A stretch of 64,000 bases of DNA from Metabacillus kandeliae (lineage in GTDB: Bacteria; Bacillota; Bacilli; Bacillales; Bacillaceae). The stretch lies in assembly GCF_021166585.1 (NCBI RefSeq), contig NZ_JAJOZE010000001.1, forward strand, positions 452,062-516,061, written 5' to 3'. Both the position numbers and the translations under genes were made by a program. The notes beneath the pieces were generated by a model, which made no database searches, had not been told where the DNA came from, and saw only the letters and a program-made list of their open reading frames with translations. Shown here one piece after another: positions 51,424 to 61,729 of the stretch (its first letter is position 1; each line of letters begins with the position of its first letter).

Positions 51424-52236
51424 ATGAAAAACAAAACACTTTACGTCGTTTCGGATTCTGTCGGGGAAACAGCTGAGCTGGTCGTAAAAGCTGCGATCAG
51501 CCAGTTCAGCGGGGCATCTGCCCACACAGCCGTCAGGCGGATTCCTTATGTTGAGGATAAAGAGACAATTGCAGAAGTTGTCAATTATGCAAGCACGGAT
51601 CATTCCATTATATGTTTTACGCTTGTGGTACCGGAGCTGCGCCATTATTTAATCCAGGAGGCTGAAAAAAAAGGTGTTCCTTACCATGATATTATGGGGC
51701 CCCTCATCGATCAGATGGAAATCTCCTATGGGAAAAAAGCGAAATACGAGCCAGGACGTGTCAGAAAGCTGGATGAGGACTATTTTAAGAAGGTAGAAGC
51801 CATTGAATTTGCTGTCAAGTATGATGATGGAAGGGATCCAAGGGGTATTTTAAAGGCTGATATCATCTTAGTCGGTGTGTCGCGCACATCCAAAACTCCT
51901 CTTTCTCAATATCTGGCACACAAGCGGTTTAAGGTTGCAAATGTTCCAATCGTCCCTGAAGTGGAACCGCCTGAAGAGCTCTTTATGGTTCCGCCTGAAA
52001 AGTGCATTGGCCTTAAAATCAGTCCGGAAAAACTGAATAATATTCGCCGGGAAAGACTGAAGTCGCTTGGTTTGAATGACAAGGCGATATATGCTAATAT
52101 TGAACGGATTAAAGAAGAATTAACCTATTTTGAAAATATTATCAGCCGAATTGGCTGTCATGTGATTGATGTTTCCAATAAAGCAGTAGAAGAAACTGCT
52201 AATACCATTCAAAATATGATGATCAGCAAAAGCTGA
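51424..52236 (+). CDS. yqfL: YqfL, pyruvate phosphate dikinase regulatory protein family (DUF299)
   Basis: A 270-residue bifunctional-type kinase/pyrophosphorylase of the PPDK regulatory family. A P-loop-like [15 protein letters not shown] is near residue 150, with [11 protein letters not shown] earlier. In plants and some bacteria the family phosphorylates PPDK or PEP synthase; in B. subtilis YqfL modulates CcpN activity, fitting its place after ccpN. ATG 51424 follows GGGGGAAAGGG. A true substrate here is inferred only. Confidence 0.9.
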   Translation: MKNKTLYVVSDSVGETAELVVKAAISQFSGASAHTAVRRIPYVEDKETIAEVVNYASTDHSIICFTLVVPELRHYLIQEAEKKGVPYHDIMGPLIDQMEISYGKKAKYEPGRVRKLDEDYFKKVEAIEFAVKYDDGRDPRGILKADIILVGVSRTSKTPLSQYLAHKRFKVANVPIVPEVEPPEELFMVPPEKCIGLKISPEKLNNIRRERLKSLGLNDKAIYANIERIKEELTYFENIISRIGCHVIDVSNKAVEETANTIQNMMISKS

Positions 52237-52237
52237 A

Positions 52238-52288
52238 AAAAACTCAGGGCATTCTGCCGGATTCCGGTCTGAAATACCCTGAGTTTTA
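52238..52288 (+). terminator. Terminator of ccpN-yqfL
   Basis: AAAACTCAGGG (52239-52249) pairs with CCCTGAGTTTT (52278-52288), enclosing an inner CCGGATTCCGG hairpin. Confidence 0.8.
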
Positions 52289-52532
52289 TCATCTATAAAA
52301 CATATTGTGCAAAATTCGGAAGAATAGCAGAAAAAATGCTGGAAAATCCCTGTGAATTGCATTATAATAAAAAATTGTGATAAATTTACTTATTTTTAGG
52401 TTTAGACTTTGATTCAAGAGAATAAACTATTTATTAGTATGTGTCAAGAATTCCTGCTAAAAATATTTCGACAAATTTCCTGCTTCCTTTCGCGAATAGA
52501 AAAGAAGGATTTTACCGGAGTGATGGAGAATA

Positions 52533-53006
52533 GTGAAAATTGACGAAAAAAAGCCGAAAATTTATGTTGATGCAGATGCCTGCCCTGTAAAGGCTGAAAT
52601 AGCTTCAGCCGCGCGAAAGCATGGCATTGAAACGATTTTTGTCGCTTCTTACAATCATGCATCCACTGAAACCTTTAATGGGAAATGGGTGTATGTAGAC
52701 ACAGGGAAGGAAGCAGCCGATCTTCAAATCGTAAATATGGCACGTTCCGGTGACATCGTTGTGACTCAGGATATCGGGCTTGCAGGACTTCTCCTGAAAA
52801 GAGATGTTATTGTCCTTACTCCAAGGGGTAAACAATATACAGAAACTAACATTGGCACAGCGCTGGAGTTCCGGTATTTGTCTGCAATGGAAAGACGCAG
52901 CGGGAACTATCTAAAAGGCCCTAAAAAGCAGACTGATGAAGACAAGCATGCTTTTTCCAGCCAGCTTGAAAAAATCCTGTCGAATCTTGCAGGGATTAAT
53001 GGCTGA
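52533..53006 (+). CDS. yqxD: YaiI/YqxD family protein (UPF0178, DUF188)
   Basis: A 157-residue protein starting with GTG 52533 after a GGAGTGATGGAG site. YVDADACPVKAEI and GDIVVTQDIGLAGLLL are hallmarks of DUF188, which has a PIN/NYN-like fold suggestive of nuclease activity; function is unproven. First gene of the conserved yqxD-dnaG-sigA operon. The 52289-52532 spacer is AT-rich with a TATAAT at 52363 lacking a clear -35. Confidence 0.88.
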   Translation: MKIDEKKPKIYVDADACPVKAEIASAARKHGIETIFVASYNHASTETFNGKWVYVDTGKEAADLQIVNMARSGDIVVTQDIGLAGLLLKRDVIVLTPRGKQYTETNIGTALEFRYLSAMERRSGNYLKGPKKQTDEDKHAFSSQLEKILSNLAGING

Positions 53007-53039
53007 ACAGCGAATTAAAAGTAGCACGGAGTTGTTAGC

Positions 53040-54857
53040 ATGGCAAATCGGATTCCCGGGGAGATTATTGATAAAGTTCAGCAATCTGCCGATATTGTAG
53101 AAGTAATCGGCGAATATGTGCAATTAAAAAAACAGGGCCGAAACTATTTTGGGCTTTGCCCCTTTCATGGTGAAAGCACTCCATCGTTTTCCGTTTCACC
53201 AGAGAAGCAGATTTTCCATTGCTTCGGATGCGGTGCGGGCGGAAACGTATTTTCTTTTTTAATGCAAATGGAAGGAACCGAATTTGGAGAAGCAGTCCAA
53301 AAGCTTGCAGACAGGCAGCATATTGAGATGCCTGAATCAGTGCCTGCAATGTCCTCAGACCGGGGTCAAAGTGCAGACGAAAAGAAAATGCTGGAAGCGC
53401 ATGAACTGTTAAAGAAATTTTACCATCATTTGCTCGTAAACACAAAGGAAGGCGAAGAAGCGCTGGACTATTTAACAGGGCGCGGATTTACGAAGGAAGT
53501 CATTGAAAAGTTTGAAATTGGCTATTCTCTTCCATCATGGGATTATGTAACAAGATTTCTGACGAAAAGAGGGTATGATCCATCATTGATGGAACGGGCA
53601 GGACTGCTTGTCAAAAAGCAGGAGAGCGGTGATTTCCTCGACAGGTTCAGAAACAGAATTATGTTTCCCATTCACGATCATCATGGCAGCACGGTAGCCT
53701 TTTCCGGCAGGGTGCTCTCAAAAGAGCAGCCGAAGTATTTAAACAGTCCGGAAACAAAGCTGTTCAATAAAAGCAGGCTGCTGTATAACTTTTACCAGGC
53801 GAGAATACATATACGCAAGCATCAGGAGGCAGTCCTCCTTGAGGGCTTTGCGGACGTTATCTCCTCCGTATCTGCTGGGGTTGAAAATGCGGTCGCCACA
53901 ATGGGAACGTCCCTTACAGAGGAGCAGGCGAAAATTTTAAAGCGCAATTCCTCCGCTGTTACGATCTGCTATGATGCAGACAGCGCAGGGATTGAGGCAG
54001 CCATGAGGGCCGGCAGTACGCTTTCCGGTATGGGCGGAACTGTAAAGGTAGCCCTGATGCCGGACGGATTTGACCCCGATGACTACATTAAAAAATTTGG
54101 CGCAGCCAAATTCAAAGATGATGTAATAGGGGCAAGCGTTTCTTATATGGCCTTCAAACTCCGGTATTTCAAAAGAGGGAAAAACCTTCAGAATGAAACG
54201 GAGAGATTGCAGTATATAGAGCAGTCTGTCAAGGAAATCAGCCAGCTTCAAAATGCTGTTGAACAGGAAATTTATTTAAAGCAGCTTTCTAGTGAATGTT
54301 CAATCAGCATTGAAGTATTAAAAGAGCGGCTGCAGGAGCTGAGAAGAAGCGCCCCAAGGGGTGCGAAGAATCAGCAGGCGGCAAAGCCCAAGGCTGCAGC
54401 TGTCCAGACGCGGACACCCAATAAACGAAGACTTCGGCCCGCATTTCATAATGCGGAGCGGATGCTGATCGCCCATATGCTTCGGAACAGCGAGCATGCA
54501 GAAAGAGTTCTTGACCTGGTAGGCCTCCAATTTAATATTGAAGAACATCGCGCTATTGTTACTTACTTATACGCTTTTTATGAAGAAGGAAATGAAGAAA
54601 ACATCAGCTCTTTTTTGCAGAAACTGCCGGATCCAAAGCTGTATGACATTGTTTCAGATATAGCAATGATGCAGATAAATGATGAATTTTCCGAGCAGGA
54701 GCTGCAGGATTATGTGCGGCAGGTCTTGAATCATCAAAAAATGTTAATCATAAAAGAAAAAGAGCTTGAGAAAAATGAGGCTGAAAGACAGAAGGACTAC
54801 CTGCAGGCTGCTAAAATCGGCATGGAGATCGTTCAGCTGAAGAGGTCTTTTAAATAG
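53040..54857 (+). CDS. dnaG: DNA primase DnaG
   Basis: A 605-residue primase making RNA primers at the fork. The N-terminal CHC2 zinc finger is [11 protein letters not shown]...[10 protein letters not shown] (residues about 40-65). The Toprim core has [10 protein letters not shown] and [16 protein letters not shown], and a C-terminal helicase-binding domain contacts DnaC. A basic low-complexity linker lies near residues 435-465. Confidence 0.97.
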   Translation: MANRIPGEIIDKVQQSADIVEVIGEYVQLKKQGRNYFGLCPFHGESTPSFSVSPEKQIFHCFGCGAGGNVFSFLMQMEGTEFGEAVQKLADRQHIEMPESVPAMSSDRGQSADEKKMLEAHELLKKFYHHLLVNTKEGEEALDYLTGRGFTKEVIEKFEIGYSLPSWDYVTRFLTKRGYDPSLMERAGLLVKKQESGDFLDRFRNRIMFPIHDHHGSTVAFSGRVLSKEQPKYLNSPETKLFNKSRLLYNFYQARIHIRKHQEAVLLEGFADVISSVSAGVENAVATMGTSLTEEQAKILKRNSSAVTICYDADSAGIEAAMRAGSTLSGMGGTVKVALMPDGFDPDDYIKKFGAAKFKDDVIGASVSYMAFKLRYFKRGKNLQNETERLQYIEQSVKEISQLQNAVEQEIYLKQLSSECSISIEVLKERLQELRRSAPRGAKNQQAAKPKAAAVQTRTPNKRRLRPAFHNAERMLIAHMLRNSEHAERVLDLVGLQFNIEEHRAIVTYLYAFYEEGNEENISSFLQKLPDPKLYDIVSDIAMMQINDEFSEQELQDYVRQVLNHQKMLIIKEKELEKNEAERQKDYLQAAKIGMEIVQLKRSFK

Positions 54858-54970
54858 ACGCCCGCATTTGGGGCAGTCAGTGTTTTACATGAATCGGAAC
54901 CTTGGTTTGCCGGGATATCCTGTTCACTATTTTGATTAATGTGCTGTAGAGTTTGGAAGGAGGGGATCCA

Positions 54971-56083
54971 ATGGCTGACAAACAAACCCATGAAACCGAA
55001 TTAACATTGGAACAAGTAAAGGATCAGCTTACGGAACTTGGTAAAAAACGAGGCTTCCTCGGGTATGAAGAAATTGCAGAACGCATGTCCAATTTTGAGA
55101 TGGAATCAGATCAAATGGACGAATACTATGAATTTCTTGGTGAGCAAGGTGTTGAGCTTCATGGTGAAAACGAAGAAGCGACAGACCCTAAAATACAGGA
55201 ACTTGCAAAAGAAGAAGAATTCGATCTTAATGACCTGAGCGTACCTCCGGGCGTTAAAATCAACGATCCTGTCCGTATGTATCTGAAAGAAATCGGACGT
55301 GTAGACCTGCTTTCTGCAGATGAGGAAATTCAGCTTGCCCTCGGCATTGAAAAAGGCGATGAAGAAGCGAAGCGCCGTCTTGCTGAAGCAAACCTGCGTC
55401 TCGTTGTCAGCATTGCCAAGCGTTATGTAGGGCGAGGCATGCTGTTCCTTGATTTGATCCAGGAAGGCAACATGGGATTAATGAAGGCTGTTGAGAAGTT
55501 TGATTACCGCAAAGGATTTAAGTTCAGTACGTATGCCACATGGTGGATCCGCCAGGCAATCACAAGAGCCATTGCCGATCAGGCGAGAACCATCCGTATA
55601 CCGGTTCATATGGTTGAAACCATCAACAAGCTGATCCGTGTGCAGAGGCAGCTGCTTCAGGATCTTGGGAGAGAGCCTTCACCGGAAGAAATTGCAGAAG
55701 ATATGGACCTGACTCCTGAGAAAGTCAGAGAAATTCTTAAAATTGCACAAGAGCCGGTTTCACTTGAAACACCAATCGGTGAAGAAGACGATTCTCACCT
55801 GGGAGATTTCATTGAAGATCAGGATGCTACTTCTCCATCTGAACATGCAGCCTATGAGCTGCTGAAGGAGCAGCTTGAGGACGTCCTGGATACATTGACA
55901 GACAGGGAAGAAAATGTGCTGCGTCTCCGCTTCGGGCTCGATGACGGGCGCACTAGAACGCTTGAAGAGGTAGGCAAAGTATTTGGCGTAACCAGAGAAA
56001 GGATCCGCCAAATAGAAGCGAAAGCTCTTCGTAAGCTTCGCCACCCAAGCAGAAGCAAACGTCTTAAAGACTTTCTTGAATAG
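54971..56083 (+). CDS. sigA: Housekeeping RNA polymerase sigma factor SigA
   Basis: A 370-residue primary sigma factor. Region 1.1 is at the N-terminus, region 1.2 is [17 protein letters not shown], region 2 includes [18 protein letters not shown] and [22 protein letters not shown], and region 4 has [33 protein letters not shown] 54971 follows AAGGAGG by 8 nt; the frame from 54953 starts inside that site. End of the yqxD-dnaG-sigA operon. Confidence 0.98.
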   Translation: MADKQTHETELTLEQVKDQLTELGKKRGFLGYEEIAERMSNFEMESDQMDEYYEFLGEQGVELHGENEEATDPKIQELAKEEEFDLNDLSVPPGVKINDPVRMYLKEIGRVDLLSADEEIQLALGIEKGDEEAKRRLAEANLRLVVSIAKRYVGRGMLFLDLIQEGNMGLMKAVEKFDYRKGFKFSTYATWWIRQAITRAIADQARTIRIPVHMVETINKLIRVQRQLLQDLGREPSPEEIAEDMDLTPEKVREILKIAQEPVSLETPIGEEDDSHLGDFIEDQDATSPSEHAAYELLKEQLEDVLDTLTDREENVLRLRFGLDDGRTRTLEEVGKVFGVTRERIRQIEAKALRKLRHPSRSKRLKDFLE

Positions 56084-56091
56084 AACACTTC

Positions 56092-56124
56092 AGCAGGCGG
56101 ACAAACATCCGGCTGCTTTTTTTT
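56092..56124 (+). terminator. Terminator of yqxD-dnaG-sigA
   Basis: AGCAGGCGGA (56092-56101) with TCCGGCTGCT (56108-56117) and eight T residues. Confidence 0.9.
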
Positions 56125-56213
56125 GTTTATTTGGAAACGCTTACGAAAAAACTTGTTTACTTCCAGCTGTTCCATTTTTAAAATAATATAGAGTACATCA
56201 GAGGGAGCGACCT

Positions 56214-56759
56214 ATGGAACAGCAGCGAAAAGCCATTATCATTCAAGAAATTATTTATTGGAAAGAAAATAAACTACTGCCTTCTGCCTATTGCGATTTT
56301 CTGCTGGCTCTTTATACAGGAGGACAGGAAGCATCAGAACCAGAAGGAACTGCTGCAGCAAAAAACAGAACGGCCATAAGAAGCACGCTTTTTGTGACCT
56401 TTTTGCCGCTTGCCTTTCTTGCAGGTGCTTTGCTTGTCATTTATTTTACAAAATTGCCTGCTGTTTTGCAAATAGCGATAGCAGGATGCTTCTTCATCTG
56501 CAACGCAGGTGTGATTTATGCTGCACGAAAAACGCGAGGTATGGTTCTTCCCTTAGGTACAGGTGCCGCACTGCTTCTTTTGCTCTCCATGTATGCAGCT
56601 TCCTTATTAATGCCTGATTCAAGGCACGCTGCAGCAGCAATTGTTCTGATCAACTGTATCCTTTGGGTTTTGACTGGGATAAAGTTTAAAGCAAAGGTGC
56701 TTTTTTTCATTTCAGCTGCAATCGGATTCTCCTTTGTGCTTTATCAATACCTCCATTAA
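56214..56759 (+). CDS. Unrecognised multi-pass membrane protein
   Basis: A 181-residue protein starting with an ATG about 6 nt after GGGAGCGA. Residues 1-35 form a cytoplasmic-looking, amphipathic segment (EIIYWKENKLLPSAYCDFLLALYTGG), followed by a polar linker and about five hydrophobic helices (residues 58-78, 82-101, 107-127, 138-152, 156-176). The N-terminal YW-K-LLP-YCDFLL pattern reminds me of DUF2157-like membrane proteins, but I cannot name the family. B. subtilis, as I recall it, has no such gene between sigA and cccA. Its own operon status is unclear. Confidence 0.7.
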   Translation: MEQQRKAIIIQEIIYWKENKLLPSAYCDFLLALYTGGQEASEPEGTAAAKNRTAIRSTLFVTFLPLAFLAGALLVIYFTKLPAVLQIAIAGCFFICNAGVIYAARKTRGMVLPLGTGAALLLLLSMYAASLLMPDSRHAAAAIVLINCILWVLTGIKFKAKVLFFISAAIGFSFVLYQYLH

Positions 56760-56792
56760 TGTTTTACAAAAATAAAATAATAATTTTAAAAG

Positions 56793-56840
56793 TTGTGAAA
56801 ACACTTTCAAAAAACTATAATAGTTATGTAAGCGCGTACA
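56793..56840 (+). promoter_or_regulatory. Sigma-A promoter with two cre-like sites
   Basis: TTGTGA (56793-56798), 17-bp spacer and TATAAT (56816-56821) form a good promoter. TGAAAACACTTTCA (56796-56809) overlaps the -35, and TGTAAGCGCGTACA (56827-56840) covers the start region. Each differs from the recalled catabolite-responsive element consensus TGWAARCGYTWNCW at one position. This predicts CcpA repression of the acyl-CoA dehydrogenase gene on glucose. Confidence 0.6.
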
Positions 56841-56855
56841 TACAGGGGGGATAGT

Positions 56856-57995
56856 ATGAATTTTGAATTAACGCCAGAACAAAGGCTTATTCAAAAGACG
56901 ATCAGGGAGTTTGCAAGGGAAGAGGTTGAACCTGGAGCTGAAGAACGGGATAAAACAAAAGCTTTTCCAAAAAAGATTTTTGAAGACCTTGGACAAATGG
57001 GAATGCTTGGTCTTCCATTTCCGGAAGAGTATGGGGGAAGCGGAGCAGATACAATCAGCTTTGCTATTGTAACAGAGGAACTTAGCAGGGCTTGCGGCTC
57101 TGCAGGGATCACCTATTCAGCTCACATATCACTTGGCGGTGCGCCAATTTATCTGTTTGGAACGGAAGAACAAAAGAGAGAATATCTCCCGAAAATCTGC
57201 AGCGGAGAATCTCTCGGCGCTTTTGGACTGACGGAACCGAATGCAGGCTCTGACGCAGGAGGCACAATGACTGAAGCAAAAGAAGAAGGGGACAGCTTTG
57301 TTATTAACGGAAGCAAGTGTTTTATCACCAATGCTTCCTATGCCGATTTTCTAGCGTTAACAGCCGTTACAGGCAGAGATAATGGACAGAAGGAAATCAG
57401 TGCCATTATCGTTCCGACAAATGCAGAAGGCTTTCAAATCAATGATAATTATGACAAGATGGGCCTGAATTCCTCCAATACGACTGAGCTTGTGCTGGAA
57501 GATGTCAGAGTGCCGCAGGAAAATCTGCTCGGCGAAAAGGGAAAGGGATTTAAACAATTCCTGATTACCCTTGACGGAGGAAGGATTGGGATAGGGGCAA
57601 TGGCAGTGGGACTTGCTCAGGCTGCCTATGAAAAAGCCCTGAACTACGCTAAAGAAAGAAAGCAGTTTAACAGAAGCCTTTCTTCCATGCAGGCCATCCA
57701 GTTTAAGCTTGCTGACATGGCAATGAAAATTGAGCTTGCGCGCACGATGGTATACAAAGCAGCCTGGCTGAAAGACCAGGGAAAACCGTTCACAAAAGAA
57801 GCTTCCATGTGCAAGCTGTATGCTTCTGAAATTAGTTCAGAAGTTGCCAATCAGGCGATTCAAATTCATGGCGGATACGGCTATATGAAAGATTACCATG
57901 TTGAACGGATTTTAAGAGACACCAAGCTGACAGAAATAGGAGAAGGAACGAGCGAAGTGCAGCGAATGGTAATCGCAAGGCAAATCGGCTGCTGA
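56856..57995 (+). CDS. Acyl-CoA dehydrogenase (short/branched-chain type)
   Basis: A 379-residue FAD enzyme that introduces the alpha-beta double bond in acyl-CoA and passes electrons to ETF. GAFGLTEPNAGSDAGG and CFITNASYADF are the two acyl-CoA dehydrogenase signatures, and EGTSEVQRMVI near the C-terminus carries the catalytic Glu in the short-chain position. Length and sequence fit MmgC/AcdA/BCAD-like enzymes; the chain-length preference cannot be read here. GGGGGGA precedes the ATG. It appears monocistronic with a catabolite-type promoter; no ETF or thiolase gene is adjacent. Confidence 0.9.
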   Translation: MNFELTPEQRLIQKTIREFAREEVEPGAEERDKTKAFPKKIFEDLGQMGMLGLPFPEEYGGSGADTISFAIVTEELSRACGSAGITYSAHISLGGAPIYLFGTEEQKREYLPKICSGESLGAFGLTEPNAGSDAGGTMTEAKEEGDSFVINGSKCFITNASYADFLALTAVTGRDNGQKEISAIIVPTNAEGFQINDNYDKMGLNSSNTTELVLEDVRVPQENLLGEKGKGFKQFLITLDGGRIGIGAMAVGLAQAAYEKALNYAKERKQFNRSLSSMQAIQFKLADMAMKIELARTMVYKAAWLKDQGKPFTKEASMCKLYASEISSEVANQAIQIHGGYGYMKDYHVERILRDTKLTEIGEGTSEVQRMVIARQIGC

Positions 57996-58118
57996 ACCCA
58001 TCTGGGGAGAAATTTGAATGTTTTGTGAATTTCCTTTCCCTGATTGGTAAATTAAAGTAAAATAGATGGTGATAGACAGTCCTTACATATTTCACCATTC
58101 AAATTAGGGGGGGACCAG

Positions 58119-58472
58119 ATGAAGCGCAATCCGCTAGTGCCTTTTGCATTAATTGCCATTCTTGGAATCGGTCTAATCTTTTTATTATCCTTTAAAGGCC
58201 TTGGGGACAATACGAAACTGGCCGGCAAGGAAGAAAAGCCAAAGACTGCTGATACGGCCAATGCCACTCCTGAAGAAATCTATAAGCAAAACTGTCTGCA
58301 GTGCCATGGTGACAAATATCAGGGCGGTGCGGGACCTAAGCTTGCCGGTCTTAATGCAAGTCCGGAAGAAATCAAAAATCAGATTAAAAACGGCGGCGGC
58401 GGAATGCCTGGCGGACTGGTTCCGCCTGAAAAGCTCGATGAAATGACAAAATGGGTCAGCTCTTTAAAATAG
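58119..58472 (+). CDS. cccA: Cytochrome c550 (membrane-anchored)
   Basis: A 117-residue c-type cytochrome with one N-terminal helix (residues about 7-25) anchoring it to the outer face. The heme motif CLQCH is near residues 59-63, and GGGMPGG with a later Met suggests His/Met ligation. It carries electrons in aerobic respiration. GGGGGG precedes the ATG. Its location downstream of sigA is as in B. subtilis. Confidence 0.94.
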   Translation: MKRNPLVPFALIAILGIGLIFLLSFKGLGDNTKLAGKEEKPKTADTANATPEEIYKQNCLQCHGDKYQGGAGPKLAGLNASPEEIKNQIKNGGGGMPGGLVPPEKLDEMTKWVSSLK

Positions 58473-58511
58473 GTGCAGGCCAAATGAAAAAAAGATAAAA
58501 ACAGTATCCTT

Positions 58512-58537
58512 CCTTTGCTTAGGCAAGGGGTTTTTTT
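58512..58537 (+). terminator. Terminator after cccA
   Basis: CCTTTGC (58512-58518), TTAG loop, GCAAGGG (58523-58529), then seven T residues. Confidence 0.8.
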
Positions 58538-58669
58538 ATGGTCCAAAATCAGAGATTTGCGGGGGCTTTATTGGTTTTAGAGGAAATAGAATTCATATGT
58601 TATGATAGAAAGGAAGTTGTGGAAACACTAGGTAACGTCAGTATATGAAAGATAGGTTTGGTGGTTAAA

Positions 58670-59380
58670 ATGAATGAAATGAAACTTTCTCAAAGGCTGC
58701 AGAAAGTTGCAGATTACATACCGGAGCAATCGGTTCTGGCTGATATCGGGTCAGACCACGCCTATTTGCCCTGCTATGCAGTGAAAAACGGCATTGCTAG
58801 AGCTGCGATCGCAGGAGAGGTAGTGGAAGGACCCTATCTTTCTGCTGTTCAGCAGGTACAAAAAAGCGAATTGGAATCTTTTGTTTCTGTCCGGAAAGGC
58901 GATGGGCTTCAAGTGCTTGAAAAGGGTGAAGCCGGCTGCATTACGATAGCAGGAATGGGCGGAGCTTTAATTGCAAAAATTCTCGAGCAGGGAAAAGACA
59001 GGCTCAGCGGCAAGGAGAGACTTGTGCTTCAGCCGAACATTCATGCGATGCACATCAGAAAATGGCTGCTGCAATATGAATGGGAGCTGAAAGATGAAGA
59101 AATCCTTGAGGAAGACGGTAAAATTTATGAAATTCTGGTTGCCGAAAAAGGGAATCCTACAGAGCCATATCAACATATAGGCCTTGAAGCCGGCATGCTT
59201 TTAGGGCCTTTTTTAGCCAAAGAAAAGAATGAGGTTTTTTTGAAAAAGTGGACACATGAGCTAAAGCATTGGTCATCCATTATAGAGAAGCTGAACGAAG
59301 GCACACTCAATGAAGATAACTTGGCCAAAAAGCAGGAGCTTGAGCATCGCATTTCTATAGTAAGGGAGAGTGCGCTATGA
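58670..59380 (+). CDS. trmK: tRNA (adenine-22-N1)-methyltransferase TrmK
   Basis: A 236-residue SAM enzyme that makes m1A22 in tRNA. The SAM motif is LADIGSDHAYLPCYAV near residues 29-45, with ITIAGMGGALIAKIL and LQPNIHAMHIR later; a C-terminal coiled coil follows. ATG 58670 fits the recalled MNELKLS-type start and has GGTGG about 7 nt away. It overlaps nif3 by 4 nt, a conserved pairing. Confidence 0.94.
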   Translation: MNEMKLSQRLQKVADYIPEQSVLADIGSDHAYLPCYAVKNGIARAAIAGEVVEGPYLSAVQQVQKSELESFVSVRKGDGLQVLEKGEAGCITIAGMGGALIAKILEQGKDRLSGKERLVLQPNIHAMHIRKWLLQYEWELKDEEILEEDGKIYEILVAEKGNPTEPYQHIGLEAGMLLGPFLAKEKNEVFLKKWTHELKHWSSIIEKLNEGTLNEDNLAKKQELEHRISIVRESAL

Positions 59381-60498
59381 GTAAAACACCGAATGGATAT
59401 GAAGTGATCCAGCTTTTTGAAAAATTTTCACCAAAGAAGTATGCAGTTGAAGGAGACAAAATCGGCCTGCAAATCGGCACGCTGAATAAGCGTGTGAAAA
59501 ATATTATGATTGCCCTTGATGTGCTGGAAGAAGTGGTCGATGAAGCCATCGAGAAACAGGCGGATTTAATCATTGCGCATCATCCGCCGATTTTCCGGCC
59601 GTTGAAAACGGTGCAAACCGATCAGCCGGCAGGCAGAATACTAGAAAAATGCATCAAAAACGATATTGCTGTTTATGCAGCACACACAAATCTAGACGTT
59701 GCAGAGGGCGGAGTGAACGATTTGCTCGCAGCTGCGCTCGGTTTAACGGATACAAAGATTTTAGCTCCAACAGATCAGGTAAAATTGAAAAAGCTTGCGG
59801 TGATGGTTCCAGCCAGTCACACGGAAGAGGTGAAAGCCGCGGCGGCAAAGGCAGGAGCTGGACATATCGGCAGCTACTCGCACTGCTTTTTCAGCGCAAA
59901 AGGAGAAGGGCAGTTTCTCCCGCTGGAAGGCACAGATCCTTACATCGGCGAGCAGGGGAAATTAGAGAAAACCGAAGAGCTGAAGCTTGAAACCATTTTC
60001 CCTGAAGAAGTTCAGCGTGCTGTCATCCAAGCGGTCGTGAAGGCACATCCATATGAAGAGCCAGCCTATGATATTTATCCGCTTGATAACGAAGGTCCTA
60101 AGCTCGGACTTGGCCGTATTGGACTGCTCGAAGAGGAAATGACCCTTCAGCAATTTGCAGAGCATGTAAAGAAATCACTTAATGTGGAAAAAGTGCGGAT
60201 GGTTGGAAAAAAAGACAGCCAAGTGAAAAAAGTAGCTGTGCTCGGCGGTGACGGCAATAAATATATTTCACACGCAAAATTCCAAGGCGCTGATGCCTTC
60301 GTTACTGGCGATCTTTACTACCACACAGCCCATGAGGCCATAATGATGGGGCTGAACGTCATTGACCCAGGCCACAATGTGGAAAAAGTCATGAAACAGG
60401 GAGTAACAGACGTGATGCTTGCCATGTGTGAAGAAAACAACTACGAAGTCAGCATCTTTCCATCAGAACCGAATACAGATCCGTTTGAATTTATTTAA
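59377..60498 (+). CDS. yqfO: Nif3-like dinuclear metal centre protein (YqfO)
   Basis: A 373-residue Nif3/DUF34 protein. The metal-binding HHPPIF near residue 68 and HTNLDVAEGGVND near residue 105 are visible, with C-terminal TGDLYYHTAHEA and DPGHNVEK. A PII-like domain is inserted in the middle (about residues 125-235, KLAVMVPASHTEEVKAA...). Function is unsettled; GTP cyclohydrolase-like activity has been debated. The start MSKTPNGYEVIQLFE overlaps trmK. Confidence 0.93.
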   Translation: MSKTPNGYEVIQLFEKFSPKKYAVEGDKIGLQIGTLNKRVKNIMIALDVLEEVVDEAIEKQADLIIAHHPPIFRPLKTVQTDQPAGRILEKCIKNDIAVYAAHTNLDVAEGGVNDLLAAALGLTDTKILAPTDQVKLKKLAVMVPASHTEEVKAAAAKAGAGHIGSYSHCFFSAKGEGQFLPLEGTDPYIGEQGKLEKTEELKLETIFPEEVQRAVIQAVVKAHPYEEPAYDIYPLDNEGPKLGLGRIGLLEEEMTLQQFAEHVKKSLNVEKVRMVGKKDSQVKKVAVLGGDGNKYISHAKFQGADAFVTGDLYYHTAHEAIMMGLNVIDPGHNVEKVMKQGVTDVMLAMCEENNYEVSIFPSEPNTDPFEFI

Positions 60499-60501
60499 AT
60501 C

Positions 60502-60538
60502 AAAAAGGGAAGCAGGCAGAAGCCTGTTTCCCTTTTTT
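60502..60538 (+). terminator. Terminator of trmK-nif3
   Basis: AAAAAGGGAAGCAGGC (60502-60517) with GCCTGTTTCCCTTTTT (60522-60537). A and T runs on both sides could also serve the reverse ispH transcript. Confidence 0.9.
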
Positions 60539-60663
60539 GAATGTGTTGTCAGAAGGTGCGCAAAAACGAAAGAGATAGTATGCCAGTGTGCAAATAAATG
60601 AACAAGTGCCGCATTTAAAATGCGAAAACCAGACCATCATTAAAAAACGCTTACTCAATAAAA

Positions 60664-61611
60664 TCAGTTGCTCTTCACTTTCACTTTAGGCAATATCTTT
60701 TTCAGCGGCACCGGCTGATTGAGATTCCATGTTTCTTCTTTTTCAGAGTCATATTGCTCCAGAAATTTAATCACTTCTTTTGTAATCGGAGTCGGTGTGG
60801 ATGCACCTGCAGTAATAGCTACTTTTTGGACTCCTTGAAGCCATTCAAGCTTCAGTTCGGACAAGTCTCCGATCCGGTAGGCTCTTGTGCCGGCAATCTG
60901 CTCGGATACTTGTGCAAGCCTGTTGCTGTTATTGCTTTTTGGATCGCCGACAACGATGGTTAAATCGGCATCTTTCGCCTGCTCTGCAACGGCTTCCTGG
61001 CGTACTTGCGTCGCAAGGCAGATTTCCTGATGAAACTCAACGTGCGGGTATTTTTCCTTGATTTTTTCCATAATGTCGTAAACGTCCCATTGGCTCATTG
61101 TAGTCTGGTTTGTAACAATCAGCTTGCTTCGAGTCACATGCAGCTTTTCAATGTCTGCTTCAGATTCAACTAAATGAACGATCTCAGGGGCAACGCCGAC
61201 AGCGCCCTCCGGCTCTGGATGTCCCTTTTTGCCAATGTAAATGACTTCATAGCCCTCGGCTTTTTTCTGCAGGATCAAGTCATGTGTTTTTGTTACATCA
61301 GGACATGTAGCATCAATGGCAACAAGTCCCCGTTCCTCAGCAATCTTTCTCACTTCTGGAGAGACGCCGTGAGCGGTGAAAATAACTGTACCCTTATCGA
61401 CTTTTTTTAATATTTCCAGTCTGTTGCTGCCGTCAAGAGTGATAATTCCCTCATCCTCGAAAGCATCTGTTACGTGTTTATTATGAACGATCATACCTAA
61501 AATGTAGATCGGTCTCGGCAATGTTTTATCCATCGCAGCATTTTTAGCAATCACCATAGCATCAACAACGCCATAGCAGTAGCCGCGAGGCGCAATTTTA
61601 ATCAATTCCAT
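60664..61611 (-). CDS. ispH: 4-hydroxy-3-methylbut-2-enyl diphosphate reductase
   Basis: A 315-residue iron-sulfur enzyme and the last step of the MEP isoprenoid pathway. Cluster-binding Cys are at residue 12 (GYCYGV), in [11 protein letters not shown] and in [17 protein letters not shown] and TAGASTPTP line the substrate site. AGGAGG lies before its ATG on the reverse strand. Convergent with nif3. Confidence 0.96.
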   Translation of the reverse strand: MELIKIAPRGYCYGVVDAMVIAKNAAMDKTLPRPIYILGMIVHNKHVTDAFEDEGIITLDGSNRLEILKKVDKGTVIFTAHGVSPEVRKIAEERGLVAIDATCPDVTKTHDLILQKKAEGYEVIYIGKKGHPEPEGAVGVAPEIVHLVESEADIEKLHVTRSKLIVTNQTTMSQWDVYDIMEKIKEKYPHVEFHQEICLATQVRQEAVAEQAKDADLTIVVGDPKSNNSNRLAQVSEQIAGTRAYRIGDLSELKLEWLQGVQKVAITAGASTPTPITKEVIKFLEQYDSEKEETWNLNQPVPLKKILPKVKVKSN

Positions 61612-61729
61612 ATAACTGTTCTTCCTCCTTATTGGGAAAGAATTGAATGAAAAAAGCCGGATTACGGCTTTTTACTCTCATTATCTCAACCTTCATTATA
61701 AAGGAAGAACCGGAAGATTTCAAAGCTTG

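Noticed and set aside
52396-52425. Possible SigB-type promoter (GTTTAG followed by GAGAAT) before yqxD
   Set aside because: The -10 half matches GGGTAT poorly and the position has no support; too weak to list.
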